NCBI GenBank assembly: GCA_020723485.1
Contig: DYIU01000001.1
Coordinates: forward strand, 1,035,392-1,099,391
Length of the DNA stretch: 64,000 nt
Reading direction: 5' to 3'
DNA from: Acidimicrobium ferrooxidans
GTDB taxonomy: Bacteria; Actinomycetota; Geothermincolia; Fen-727; Anoxymicrobiaceae
In this document: positions 49,974-57,293 of the stretch, one piece after another
Position numbering within the stretch: position 1 is the stretch's first letter
Layout: the number at the start of each line of letters is the position of its first letter
Translations under genes and position numbers: made by a program
Notes under the pieces: model-generated
What the model saw: only the letters and a program-made list of their open reading frames with translations
What the model was told of the DNA's origin: nothing
Database searches by the model: none

Positions 49974-50867
49974 TCAGGTCAAGGGGCGGCAGTGCGCCTC
50001 CAGGAACGAGCGAGCGGTGCGCCCCAGGAGGTCCGCATTCACCTCAGGGGGAAACTCGAACCACGCGAGGTCGTCGTAGATCTGAGCAGGTGAGCCCATG
50101 CCCACAGGGTGGTCGGTGCCGAACATGATGCGGCTGCTGCGCTCCTCGATGAGCGGCCGGAAGTAGTCGATGTTAAGAGCCAGGTCCCTGCCCTCCATGG
50201 CGTCCACCCAGTTGCCGGGCGACTCGGAGTACCAGCGCACCGCAGACACCGCGTTCGTCATGTCGAGGTACAGCTGCGGATACTCGTCCAGCAGCTCGCG
50301 CGCGAGCCCGAACCGCGGAAACAGCGAGTGGACCAGCACCACCGGCATTTCGGGATGTCGCTCGAGCATCTCGCGGAGATACTCGAAGTCCTGGGTCTGC
50401 CTGTAGAAGATGTCGAACCCGGTATGTACGATGAAAGGCCTCCCGAGCTCCGCGAGCTTGCGGAACATCGGCTCGAACTCCGGCGAGAAAGCCTCGAAGA
50501 GCTGTACGTAGGGGTGAAGCTTCATCCCGGCCAGCCCAAGGTCGACCATGCACCGCTCGGTGACCTCGTCCTTCCGCGCCGTCTCGATGTGGAGCGAGCC
50601 GAACCCGGTGATGTGCGGTGATGAGGCCGCGATCTCGCGGCTCCAGACATTGAGGTCTTCGGTCTCCTCCTCCTTGAGCGGGAACACCAGGTTGAAGAAC
50701 GTGCCGACCCCGCAGTCGCGGAGCTGGTCCAGGACCTCGTCAGGGGTCACGTCCTCCGTTGCCGGATGCTCGGGGAATATCTTCTTTATCCAGCGGACGA
50801 GCCCGCGTGTCCTCCGGGGCGGCAGTATGTGGATGTGCGAGTCTACTGTATTGTTCTTTTCTTCCAT
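49974..50867 (-). CDS. Amidohydrolase family protein (amidohydrolase 2/ACMSD-like)
   Basis: The 297-residue protein begins with VDSHIHILPP, the HXH metal motif, and continues with GMKLHPYVQLFEA, PFIVHTGFDIF, VVLVHSLFPRFG and MFGTDHPVGMG, the TIM-barrel amidohydrolase pattern. Members are hydrolases or metal-dependent decarboxylases. The catalytic acids appear present. Its gene is divergent from an ATC-hydrolase-like gene and convergent with the reductase gene. It is a possible partner in catabolism but stands alone on this strand. Confidence 0.85.
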   Translation of the reverse strand: MEEKNNTVDSHIHILPPRRTRGLVRWIKKIFPEHPATEDVTPDEVLDQLRDCGVGTFFNLVFPLKEEETEDLNVWSREIAASSPHITGFGSLHIETARKDEVTERCMVDLGLAGMKLHPYVQLFEAFSPEFEPMFRKLAELGRPFIVHTGFDIFYRQTQDFEYLREMLERHPEMPVVLVHSLFPRFGLARELLDEYPQLYLDMTNAVSAVRWYSESPGNWVDAMEGRDLALNIDYFRPLIEERSSRIMFGTDHPVGMGSPAQIYDDLAWFEFPPEVNADLLGRTARSFLEAHCRPLT

Positions 50868-50954
50868 ATGGCCTTCAGTATTCTATCTCTTGTGGGGCAT
50901 CAACGGTTAGAATTCATCCCGGAGCGTTTCAACCGCGGATGTCGGGAGGGATGG

Positions 50955-51761
50955 ATGAAGAAGCTGCTGAAACTCGGAGTCCTGGCGGCGGGTGCGGCCT
51001 ATGTGGCGGGGGTGATGGAGCTCGAGCCCACGGTGGAGGATCTCCTGAACCCGCAGTGGCACAGGGAGGCCCCCGTGCGCCTGATGATGAAGCGGCTCGC
51101 GGTGCTCCTGCCGGCGCTCTACGACAGGTACGGTGAGAGGGGGGTGAAGGCGCTCCAGTTCGTCTTCTACCAGGTCGGGGTCGACAGGGCGCCGGCGATG
51201 ATGAAGGCCCTCCAGATAGATCCCACGGACGCCCGCAGTCTCGGTCGCGTGCTCGACTTCGAGGACCACATGGTCGGGGTGCGAGGGGTATGGACCGAGG
51301 AGTGTTGCGGCAGGGCGGTCAAGGAAGAGCGCTACTGCCCGGCTGCCGCGGAGCTCACCCGCTGCCCGGAGGTCTGCACCAAGCTGATGATGGCCATGGA
51401 AGCCGGCACGTTCTCAGTGATAAACCCCAAACTCGAGGCTCCGGAGCTGACCAAGCTCCTCTCGACGGGAGACGATTGCTGCCTGGCGGTCATAGAGGTC
51501 CCGGCCGACCAGGTGGGGAAGAGGGCCGGAAAGCAGTCGCCCCAGGCGATGCCCGGCGCATTCCCGCCGGTCATCGAGGCCCCGGGCCTGAGGCTGCAGC
51601 TGGCGCTCCTGGGAATGATGAGCCTGGTGAAGGCGCTTGTGAAGCTCGCCACGTCCGGCCCGGACCAACCCATGATGTGGTACGACTTCTTCAGATGGGG
51701 TCAGACCACTTTCGTTACGTTAGGCACTCTTCTTAACATGTTGAACATGTTGACAACGTAA
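50955..51761 (+). CDS. L-2-amino-thiazoline-4-carboxylic acid hydrolase-like protein
   Basis: From ATG at 50955 (after GGGAGGG) the protein has 268 residues. A central region with paired cysteines (EECCGRAV, CPAAAELTRCPEVC, INPKLEAPELTKLLSTGDDC, quoted in parts) resembles the ATC-hydrolase family. Many members are of unknown role despite the name. The last 18 or so residues (GQTTFVTLGTLLNMLNMLTT) are encoded by a repeat pair, and the TAA stop lies inside the second arm, so the natural C-terminus is altered. Confidence 0.72.
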   Translation: MKKLLKLGVLAAGAAYVAGVMELEPTVEDLLNPQWHREAPVRLMMKRLAVLLPALYDRYGERGVKALQFVFYQVGVDRAPAMMKALQIDPTDARSLGRVLDFEDHMVGVRGVWTEECCGRAVKEERYCPAAAELTRCPEVCTKLMMAMEAGTFSVINPKLEAPELTKLLSTGDDCCLAVIEVPADQVGKRAGKQSPQAMPGAFPPVIEAPGLRLQLALLGMMSLVKALVKLATSGPDQPMMWYDFFRWGQTTFVTLGTLLNMLNMLTT

Positions 51762-51783
51762 CGAAAGTGGTCTGACCCCATTC
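51694..51783. repeat. REP-like element, variant C inverted pair
   Basis: Arms at 51694-51724 and 51754-51783 pair over TGGGGTCAGACCACTTTCG plus TTACGTT. Several positions differ from the common form and all are matched in the other arm. The loop holds AACATGTT twice. Stop codons of both convergent neighbours fall inside or at the end of the right arm. Confidence 0.9.
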
Positions 51784-52396
51784 AACCGGAGGCGAGGCGC
51801 ACGGCCTCGGCGGCGTCCTTTCCGAACGCGTCGGCCCCGGTGAACTCGACGACCGCCTCGTTCACGGGCCCGCCGCCTATGATTATCCTGACCTTGTCCC
51901 GCAGGTCTGCACCAGCGACGGCGTCGACCGTCTCCTTCATGGTGTCGAACGCCATCGTCAGCAGGCCCGATAGCGCTAGAACCGGGGCCCCGGTCTCCTT
52001 CAGCTTGTCCACGAACGCGGCGGGCGCCACGTCCACCCCGAGGTCGTGGACGTCAAACCCCTCACAGCGGAGCAGGCTCGCCACGATGTTCTTGCCGATG
52101 TCGTGGATGTCGCCCTGGACCGTCCCTATGACAACGGCACCCTTGCTCATGTCGGCTCCGCCACTTATGTGAGGCTCTATGAGCGCGATCGCCTGCTTGA
52201 ATATCTCCGCCGACATTATGAGCTCGGAGAGGTAGTATTCCTTCTCCTCGAACCTGCGCCCGACCTCGGACATGCCCTCCCTCAGCTCCTCGACGAGCAC
52301 CAGGGGATCGGTCCCGTCGTCGAGCGCGGTCCTCACGGCGGCCACAGTCTGCTCTTCCTCAAGGTCGACAATAAGCTGGGCGATCTTCTCAGCCAT
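51782..52396 (-). CDS. Corrinoid methyltransferase carrier protein (B12-binding)
   Basis: The 204-residue protein is the fourth carrier of MtaC type: GDIHDIGKN with the ligand His 98 and RIIIGGGPVNEAVVEFTGAD. It lies 22 bases after the UroD-family gene at 52419, on the same strand, and forms the third carrier/methyltransferase pair of the window. GAGAGAGATGG contains the start. Its stop codon lies at the end of a repeat arm. Confidence 0.93.
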   Translation of the reverse strand: MAEKIAQLIVDLEEEQTVAAVRTALDDGTDPLVLVEELREGMSEVGRRFEEKEYYLSELIMSAEIFKQAIALIEPHISGGADMSKGAVVIGTVQGDIHDIGKNIVASLLRCEGFDVHDLGVDVAPAAFVDKLKETGAPVLALSGLLTMAFDTMKETVDAVAGADLRDKVRIIIGGGPVNEAVVEFTGADAFGKDAAEAVRLASG

Positions 52397-52418
52397 CTCT
52401 CTCCTCTCTCGAATTCTC

Positions 52419-53555
52419 CTAGCCGTGCCTTTTCACGGACTGTATCATCGCCTTCACGTTCTCCGGCTTCGCGTCAAGCGGTATGGTGCACCCCGAGCTC
52501 AGGATGAAGCCCCCGTCCGAGCCCAGGTCCTTAATCAGCTTCTCGCAGTAGGCGTCGACCTCTTCGGGCTCTCCGAGCTTCAGGAGAGCCGCCGGCACGT
52601 CGCCCATGATGCACATGTGGTCTCCCAGTATCTCCTTTGCCTTGTAGATGTCAGAGGTGCCGTCCAGGTTGAGGATGCACTTGCGACGGGGGAGGCTCTT
52701 CAGGAGCGGGAAGAACGCCGTCCAGTCGCTGTCGAAGTGCAGCATGGGGGTTATCCCGCGCTCGACGAAGTACTCGCTCGTCTCCTGCCACTCGGGCAGC
52801 GAGAGCTCTTCGAACTGCTTCTTGCTTATCACGGAGGCGCTGGTCCTGGTTCCCCCCATGAAGACCCTCTTGACGCCGGTCATCTTCACCCCGATGAGGC
52901 CTATCCACCACAGGGGCTTCTTGAGCGCCGCGCTCGCGGCCTTTATGTCCTCGGGATAGCGGAACAAGTCGAGGGTGAAGTCGTTGAAGCCGCGGAGCAT
53001 TATGGACATCCACTCCATCGGTGTGAACACCAGGTTGGCCGCGACCAGCGGCTCGAAGTTCTTCTTCCGCCAGGCGCGCACCGACCGCGTGATCTTGTTC
53101 ATGTCGAGCAGGACCCTGGAGCCTTCCTTCACGACGTCGACCTTCGTGTTCAGGTTGGGGTGGGTCTCCATGGTCTTGTCGAGGGTCCACCTGATGACCC
53201 CGCGCCTTCCTATCTCGCGGTACTCCGATGGCTCGAGCACCGGTTTTTCCACGAACATCCACTCGGCGTCGTCGTCCACCCCGCGGACGCCCGGAAGGAC
53301 CGGGGGGTTGGGGATGATGAAGTCGAGCAGGCTTCCCATACCTCCGTAGGAAAGGCTCATCCCGTCGATGGTCCCCAGGTCGTCCATGGTCTTCTGGATG
53401 GCCCAGTCGGCCCTCCTGATGTCGAAAAACATCTCGTGCTGGGTGACCCCGGCGTACCTGCAGGCGAACATGTCGATTATCGGCACGAAGGGAACCCTGT
53501 CCGGCTTCTCGAGCCTGGTCGCGGCCTCGATCCGCTCAAAGGAAGTCATCGCCAT
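52419..53555 (-). CDS. UroD-family corrinoid methyltransferase
   Basis: The 378-residue protein begins TSFERIEAATRLEKPDRVPF, a UroD-type opening. Later segments are TPMLHFDSDWTAFFP, ICIMGDVPAALLKLG (as MCIMGDVPAALLKLG) and LSSGCTIPLDAKPENVKAM. It retains the late SSGC cysteine that the protein at 26815 lacks. Similar enzymes move methyl groups between a substrate and a corrinoid carrier. The partner carrier is immediately downstream. Confidence 0.87.
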   Translation of the reverse strand: MAMTSFERIEAATRLEKPDRVPFVPIIDMFACRYAGVTQHEMFFDIRRADWAIQKTMDDLGTIDGMSLSYGGMGSLLDFIIPNPPVLPGVRGVDDDAEWMFVEKPVLEPSEYREIGRRGVIRWTLDKTMETHPNLNTKVDVVKEGSRVLLDMNKITRSVRAWRKKNFEPLVAANLVFTPMEWMSIMLRGFNDFTLDLFRYPEDIKAASAALKKPLWWIGLIGVKMTGVKRVFMGGTRTSASVISKKQFEELSLPEWQETSEYFVERGITPMLHFDSDWTAFFPLLKSLPRRKCILNLDGTSDIYKAKEILGDHMCIMGDVPAALLKLGEPEEVDAYCEKLIKDLGSDGGFILSSGCTIPLDAKPENVKAMIQSVKRHG

Positions 53556-53666
53556 CTCCAGCCCTCAACCCCTTTCATCTGCGTCAGACATACGACTGAA
53601 CACCCGAGTTCAGTTCCGGTAGCCATTCTACCTCAGATCCCCGGGTGCGCAATCTTTCGACTCGTT

Positions 53667-54503
53667 CTATTCGTAAGCTACCGGGGCAAGTTCGAACCTG
53701 CCGGGAATCCTGTAGTCGTGGGAAGATACCAACTCGACATCTGGTTCGGCCTTGGCCAGTGTCCACAATCTCTCCAGGGTTTCCGCGCTTTCGGGGCCTT
53801 CGCTGACCACCGCCTGCATGACTCGCGATTTTGGCGCCTTCATCTCCAGGCTGTCCGGGAAGTAGAAGGAATCCCCGGTCAGAAAGAAGCGCTTTCCTGA
53901 AGGAAGATTGACCACCATGCCGATCTGACCGACGGCATGGCCCGGGACATCAACGATGACAAGGCCGCCGTCTCCGAAGACGTCATGCGAGGCGGGGAAT
54001 GACAGGTAAGGCCTGCCGGGATCTGTGGAGACGAGGTCGACTTCAAGCCCCTGGTCCTCAAACTGCTCCCTGATGTAGGCCCCGGCATTGATTCCACGGC
54101 GGGAGACCGCGTCCTCCCACTCCGGTCTGTTGATGATGAAACGGCAGTGTGGGAAGTCGCGCATGCCTCCGGCGTGGTCCCAGTGGAGGTGTGACAGCAC
54201 CGCGTGGGTCACCTCCGAGGGATTGAACCCGAGTGCCGGGAGCTGATTGACGAGCGCGTCGCGGGCCGGCTCGAACTCCGTGCGCATGACCACCCTCGAG
54301 AAGAACCAGTTCCCCCTGGCTCCAAGAGGTCTGAACTCTTCTTCGATACGGGTCCCGATGCCGGTATCGAAGAGGACCAGGCCCTCCTCCCGCTCGATGA
54401 CGGCGCAGAGAATGGGGAAGCGGACCCTTTTCCATTTTGCCCCTTGAACAAAGAGGCCGAGGGGCACGTTGCCGTAGCCGGTTGAGACGAAAGATAGCTT
54501 CAA
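53667..54503 (-). CDS. MBL-fold metallohydrolase (AHL-lactonase-like)
   Basis: The 278-residue protein has the complete two-metal site: HLHWDHAGG, His in VPGHAVGQ, Asp in LTGDSFYF and His in VSSHDYR. The arrangement is like the AttM/AiiA lactonase branch of the superfamily. As the last gene of the long minus-strand operon it may open a lactone or cleave a thioester formed by the pathway. The lactonase label is by resemblance only. ATG at 54503 lies nine bases after the SDR stop. Confidence 0.85.
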   Translation of the reverse strand: MKLSFVSTGYGNVPLGLFVQGAKWKRVRFPILCAVIEREEGLVLFDTGIGTRIEEEFRPLGARGNWFFSRVVMRTEFEPARDALVNQLPALGFNPSEVTHAVLSHLHWDHAGGMRDFPHCRFIINRPEWEDAVSRRGINAGAYIREQFEDQGLEVDLVSTDPGRPYLSFPASHDVFGDGGLVIVDVPGHAVGQIGMVVNLPSGKRFFLTGDSFYFPDSLEMKAPKSRVMQAVVSEGPESAETLERLWTLAKAEPDVELVSSHDYRIPGRFELAPVAYE

Positions 54504-54512
54504 TTCTGTTCC

Positions 54513-55310
54513 TCAATGCATAATCGTGCCGCCGCAGACGTTAATGGATTGCCCGGTGATGCCCCTCGCGTCATCTGAAGCCAGGTAGAGGGCCATGGCG
54601 GCTATTTCCTCAGGCTTGAGCATGCGCTCCTGGAGGATCAAAGGCCTGTATATCTCGTCCCAGATCTCCTCGCGCGTCTTTCCGAGCATCTCCGAGAGCT
54701 TCGCGATATTGCCGTCGGGGCCGGTCATGATGTCGGTGTCGGTGAGACCGGGGCATATTGCATTGACGGTGACGCCCTTTGCGCCGAGCATCGCCACCTC
54801 GGAGGCGAGCGAACGGGCCAGGCCGATGAGGCCGTGCTTGGAGACCGCGTAGGAGCTGTTGGCCGGGTTTACCATCTTACCGGAGATGGAGGAGGTTATT
54901 ATCACCCGCCCGTGGTTGCGCTCGACCATCCCGCCCAGGAAAGCCTTGCAGCAGTGGTACGCCCCGTATACGTTAACCTCAATGACCCTCTTCCACTCCT
55001 CCTCGTCAGAGAACGCCAGGAGCGCGCGCCGTTGGATCCCGGCGTTGCTGACGAGTATATCCACCCGGCCGAATTCCTCGAGCGTGGCGGCGGCCATCGC
55101 CTGCACCTGTCCTGAATCCGATACGTCCACCTGGTACGGAAGGGCGCGCCTTCCGAACGCCCGCACTTCACCGGCGACGGCCTCGTTCTCTTCTGGGTCG
55201 ATCGACGCAACTGCAATGTCGGCGCCCTCTTTCGCGAACGCAAGGGAGATCGCGCGGCCGATACCACGTCCTGCGCCTGTTACAACCGCAACCCTGTCAT
55301 CGAGCTTCAT
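54513..55310 (-). CDS. Short-chain dehydrogenase/reductase
   Basis: The 265-residue classical SDR has TGAGRGIGRAISLAF (NAD(P) site), VSNAGIQRR, the serine of ITSSISGKM and the YXXXK of SSYAVSKHGLIG. It would oxidise or reduce a hydroxyl/keto group. It is a tandem duplicate of the gene at 55332; both end in ARGITGQSINVCGGTIMH or a near copy. The pair may act on alternative stereoisomers or chain positions in the operon's pathway. Confidence 0.93.
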   Translation of the reverse strand: MKLDDRVAVVTGAGRGIGRAISLAFAKEGADIAVASIDPEENEAVAGEVRAFGRRALPYQVDVSDSGQVQAMAAATLEEFGRVDILVSNAGIQRRALLAFSDEEEWKRVIEVNVYGAYHCCKAFLGGMVERNHGRVIITSSISGKMVNPANSSYAVSKHGLIGLARSLASEVAMLGAKGVTVNAICPGLTDTDIMTGPDGNIAKLSEMLGKTREEIWDEIYRPLILQERMLKPEEIAAMALYLASDDARGITGQSINVCGGTIMH

Positions 55311-55331
55311 CGCGCGCCTCGTTTCACTGGT

Positions 55332-56129
55332 TCAATGCATTATCGTGCCGCCGCAGACGTTTATGGCCTGGCCGGTGATGCCCCTCGCGTCATCCGAAGC
55401 GAGGTAGAGGGCCATCGCGGCTATCTCCTCGGGCTCTATGAGCCTCTCCTGGAGGCTCATCTTCTTCATGAACTGCTTCCAGACTTCCTCGGGGGAAATG
55501 CCCAGCATCTCGGAGAGCTTGGCCATGCTGCCCTCGGGCCCCGTGACCATGTCGGTGTCCGCGATGCCCGGGCAGATCGCGTTTACGGTGACCCCTTTGG
55601 CTCCGAGCATCACGACTTCCGTCGCGAGTGTGCGGGCGATTCCGATAAGTGCGTGCTTGGAGGCGGCGTACGAGCTGTTGGCCGGGTTTGACATCTTTCC
55701 CATGACGGAAGACATGATGATGACCCTGCCGTCGTTCCTTTCCACCATACCGGGCACGAACGCTTTACAACAGTGGTAGGTGCCGTAGACCATGACCTCG
55801 ATGGTCCTCTTCCAGTCGGAGTCCTCCGAGTAGATGAGCAGACCCCGCCTTATGATGCCGGCGTTGCTGACGAGGATATCCACGTGGCCGAACCTGTCGA
55901 TGACCTGCTCGGCCATCGAGGCGACCTGCGCGGGGTCAGAGACATCCACTTCGAACGGCAGCGCGAGCCTTCCCAGCTGCTCGATCTCGCCTGCCACCGC
56001 GAGGTTCTCCACGCCGTTGTCAGAGGCTACCGCGATATCAGCGCCCTCCCGCGCGAATGCGAGGCTTACAGCCTTGCCTATCCCTCGGCCCGCGCCGGTC
56101 ACAACCGCTACCCTGTTCTCGAGCTTCAT
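55332..56129 (-). CDS. Short-chain dehydrogenase/reductase, tandem paralogue
   Basis: This 265-residue SDR has TGAGRGIGKAVSLAF, VSNAGIIRRG and SSYAASKHALIGIAR (YXXXK). It is the same length as the neighbour and highly similar throughout. Its ATG overlaps the stop codon of the RdhA-like gene (ATGA), showing translational coupling and membership in the operon. Confidence 0.93.
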   Translation of the reverse strand: MKLENRVAVVTGAGRGIGKAVSLAFAREGADIAVASDNGVENLAVAGEIEQLGRLALPFEVDVSDPAQVASMAEQVIDRFGHVDILVSNAGIIRRGLLIYSEDSDWKRTIEVMVYGTYHCCKAFVPGMVERNDGRVIIMSSVMGKMSNPANSSYAASKHALIGIARTLATEVVMLGAKGVTVNAICPGIADTDMVTGPEGSMAKLSEMLGISPEEVWKQFMKKMSLQERLIEPEEIAAMALYLASDDARGITGQAINVCGGTIMH

Positions 56130-57280
56130 CTATGACCTTCCATCCGCGAGCCGGGCGATCCGCCTTTTAGTTCACTCTCCCTTACGATCTCCAGGAGCTC
56201 TTCGGAACCCGGTGTTCCTCTGTAAGCAGGTTTCTCGGCCATAATCTCCTCGTAGCCCTTCACCTCGCCCGTTCTCTCGTAGTGATCGAGCACTTCCAGG
56301 GGGCCGTAGCGGTGCAGGGGGCAGGCGTTGATGCACACCGCGCAGGTATGCCAGGCCGTGAAGAAAGCCCAGCACTTGAGGTCGTTGACCTTGCGCTTGT
56401 AGACCCCGCGCCACCAGAGCGGTTTCTCGGGGATGGCCTTAGCCGGGCACTTGGCCACGCAGAGGAGGCACTTCTCGCAGAACTCCGCCAGGCCGAAGTC
56501 ACGTGGTGAATCCAGGGGCAGCTCCGCGTCCAGAGTTATCATGCAGAAACGCTGGCGGGGCCCGAACTCGGGGGTCACCACACCTCCGAAGGCGCCCAGC
56601 TCTCCCAGGCCCGCGGTGATGGCGTGCACGGGATATACGGCCGCCCCGTTGAAAGGTACCCGCGCGGAGCAGGACACCCCCTGCCTGCGTATGAAGTTCG
56701 CCAGGCGGTGTACTGCGCCGCCCGCCCGGCGGTAGACATCGTAATCGGGATAGCGGCGCAGGCGGTAGTTCGGGGCCTGCATCAGCCATTCCCTGTGCAT
56801 CTCCATGCCCAGCACTATCGCCCTGGGGTAGGGGAAACCTTCGTCGGAGCCTTCAACGACGAAGCGGCGGTCCAGAAGGGTCACCCCGCAGTGGGAGAAG
56901 CCCAGGGCCGCGGCGTGTTCTATTATGTCCTTCTTAAGCTGTGCCGGGTCGGGACGGGGTCCCACGTGCTTTTTAACCATGTGCGCGTCCACCCTGTTCT
57001 GCAGGGTGTCCATGTAGACCAGGGCTGGAGCCGCGGGGAGTATCTCAGTGAGGGCCTCACGTCTGTGGTGTGTCCAGACATACTTGAGCGCGTTGGGCCC
57101 CCGCAGGGGAGGGACGTTCTCCAGAAGGGGTTCGACCTCCGAACAGAGATTCAGCTCATCCGGCCTGTACCCCACTCCGGGTATTAGCGCTACGCGGTCC
57201 TCGTCCAGGGCGGGACGGAACCTCACACGCTGCCCCCGGTATTCTCTCAGCCGCAATGCGAGACCTCCATCGCTACGCAC
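56126..57280 (-). CDS. Reductive dehalogenase-like cobalamin/Fe-S protein, cytoplasmic
   Basis: The 384-residue protein has the RdhA core: GLGELGAFGGVVTPEFGPR, then FCEKCLLCVAKCP (Cys 268, 271, 274, 278) and a second set (Cys 303, 313, 316, 320; CAVCINACP) for two 4Fe-4S clusters. No Tat signal or membrane anchor gene (RdhB) is present, so it is not a standard respiratory dehalogenase; QueG-type and catabolic RdhA-like enzymes also share this core. It is embedded in a CoA-ester operon and coupled to an SDR gene. A reductive step on a halogenated or unsaturated substrate is possible but unproven. The start at 57280 is 14 bases from the CoA-ligase stop. Confidence 0.82.
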   Translation of the reverse strand: MRSDGGLALRLREYRGQRVRFRPALDEDRVALIPGVGYRPDELNLCSEVEPLLENVPPLRGPNALKYVWTHHRREALTEILPAAPALVYMDTLQNRVDAHMVKKHVGPRPDPAQLKKDIIEHAAALGFSHCGVTLLDRRFVVEGSDEGFPYPRAIVLGMEMHREWLMQAPNYRLRRYPDYDVYRRAGGAVHRLANFIRRQGVSCSARVPFNGAAVYPVHAITAGLGELGAFGGVVTPEFGPRQRFCMITLDAELPLDSPRDFGLAEFCEKCLLCVAKCPAKAIPEKPLWWRGVYKRKVNDLKCWAFFTAWHTCAVCINACPLHRYGPLEVLDHYERTGEVKGYEEIMAEKPAYRGTPGSEELLEIVRESELKGGSPGSRMEGHR

Positions 57281-57293
57281 AAGGGCTGTTCGC

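Noticed and set aside
4486..51783. CRISPR array suggested by many similar short repeats
   Set aside because: The repeats are thousands of bases apart, mostly inverted pairs, with no regular spacers and no cas genes.
53667..54503. Quorum-quenching AHL lactonase
   Set aside because: The metal site fits the whole MBL superfamily. Operon context points to a catabolic hydrolase, and nothing shows AHL specificity.
56126..57280. Respiratory reductive dehalogenase
   Set aside because: There is no Tat signal, no rdhB and no regulator typical of rdh operons, so organohalide respiration cannot be claimed.
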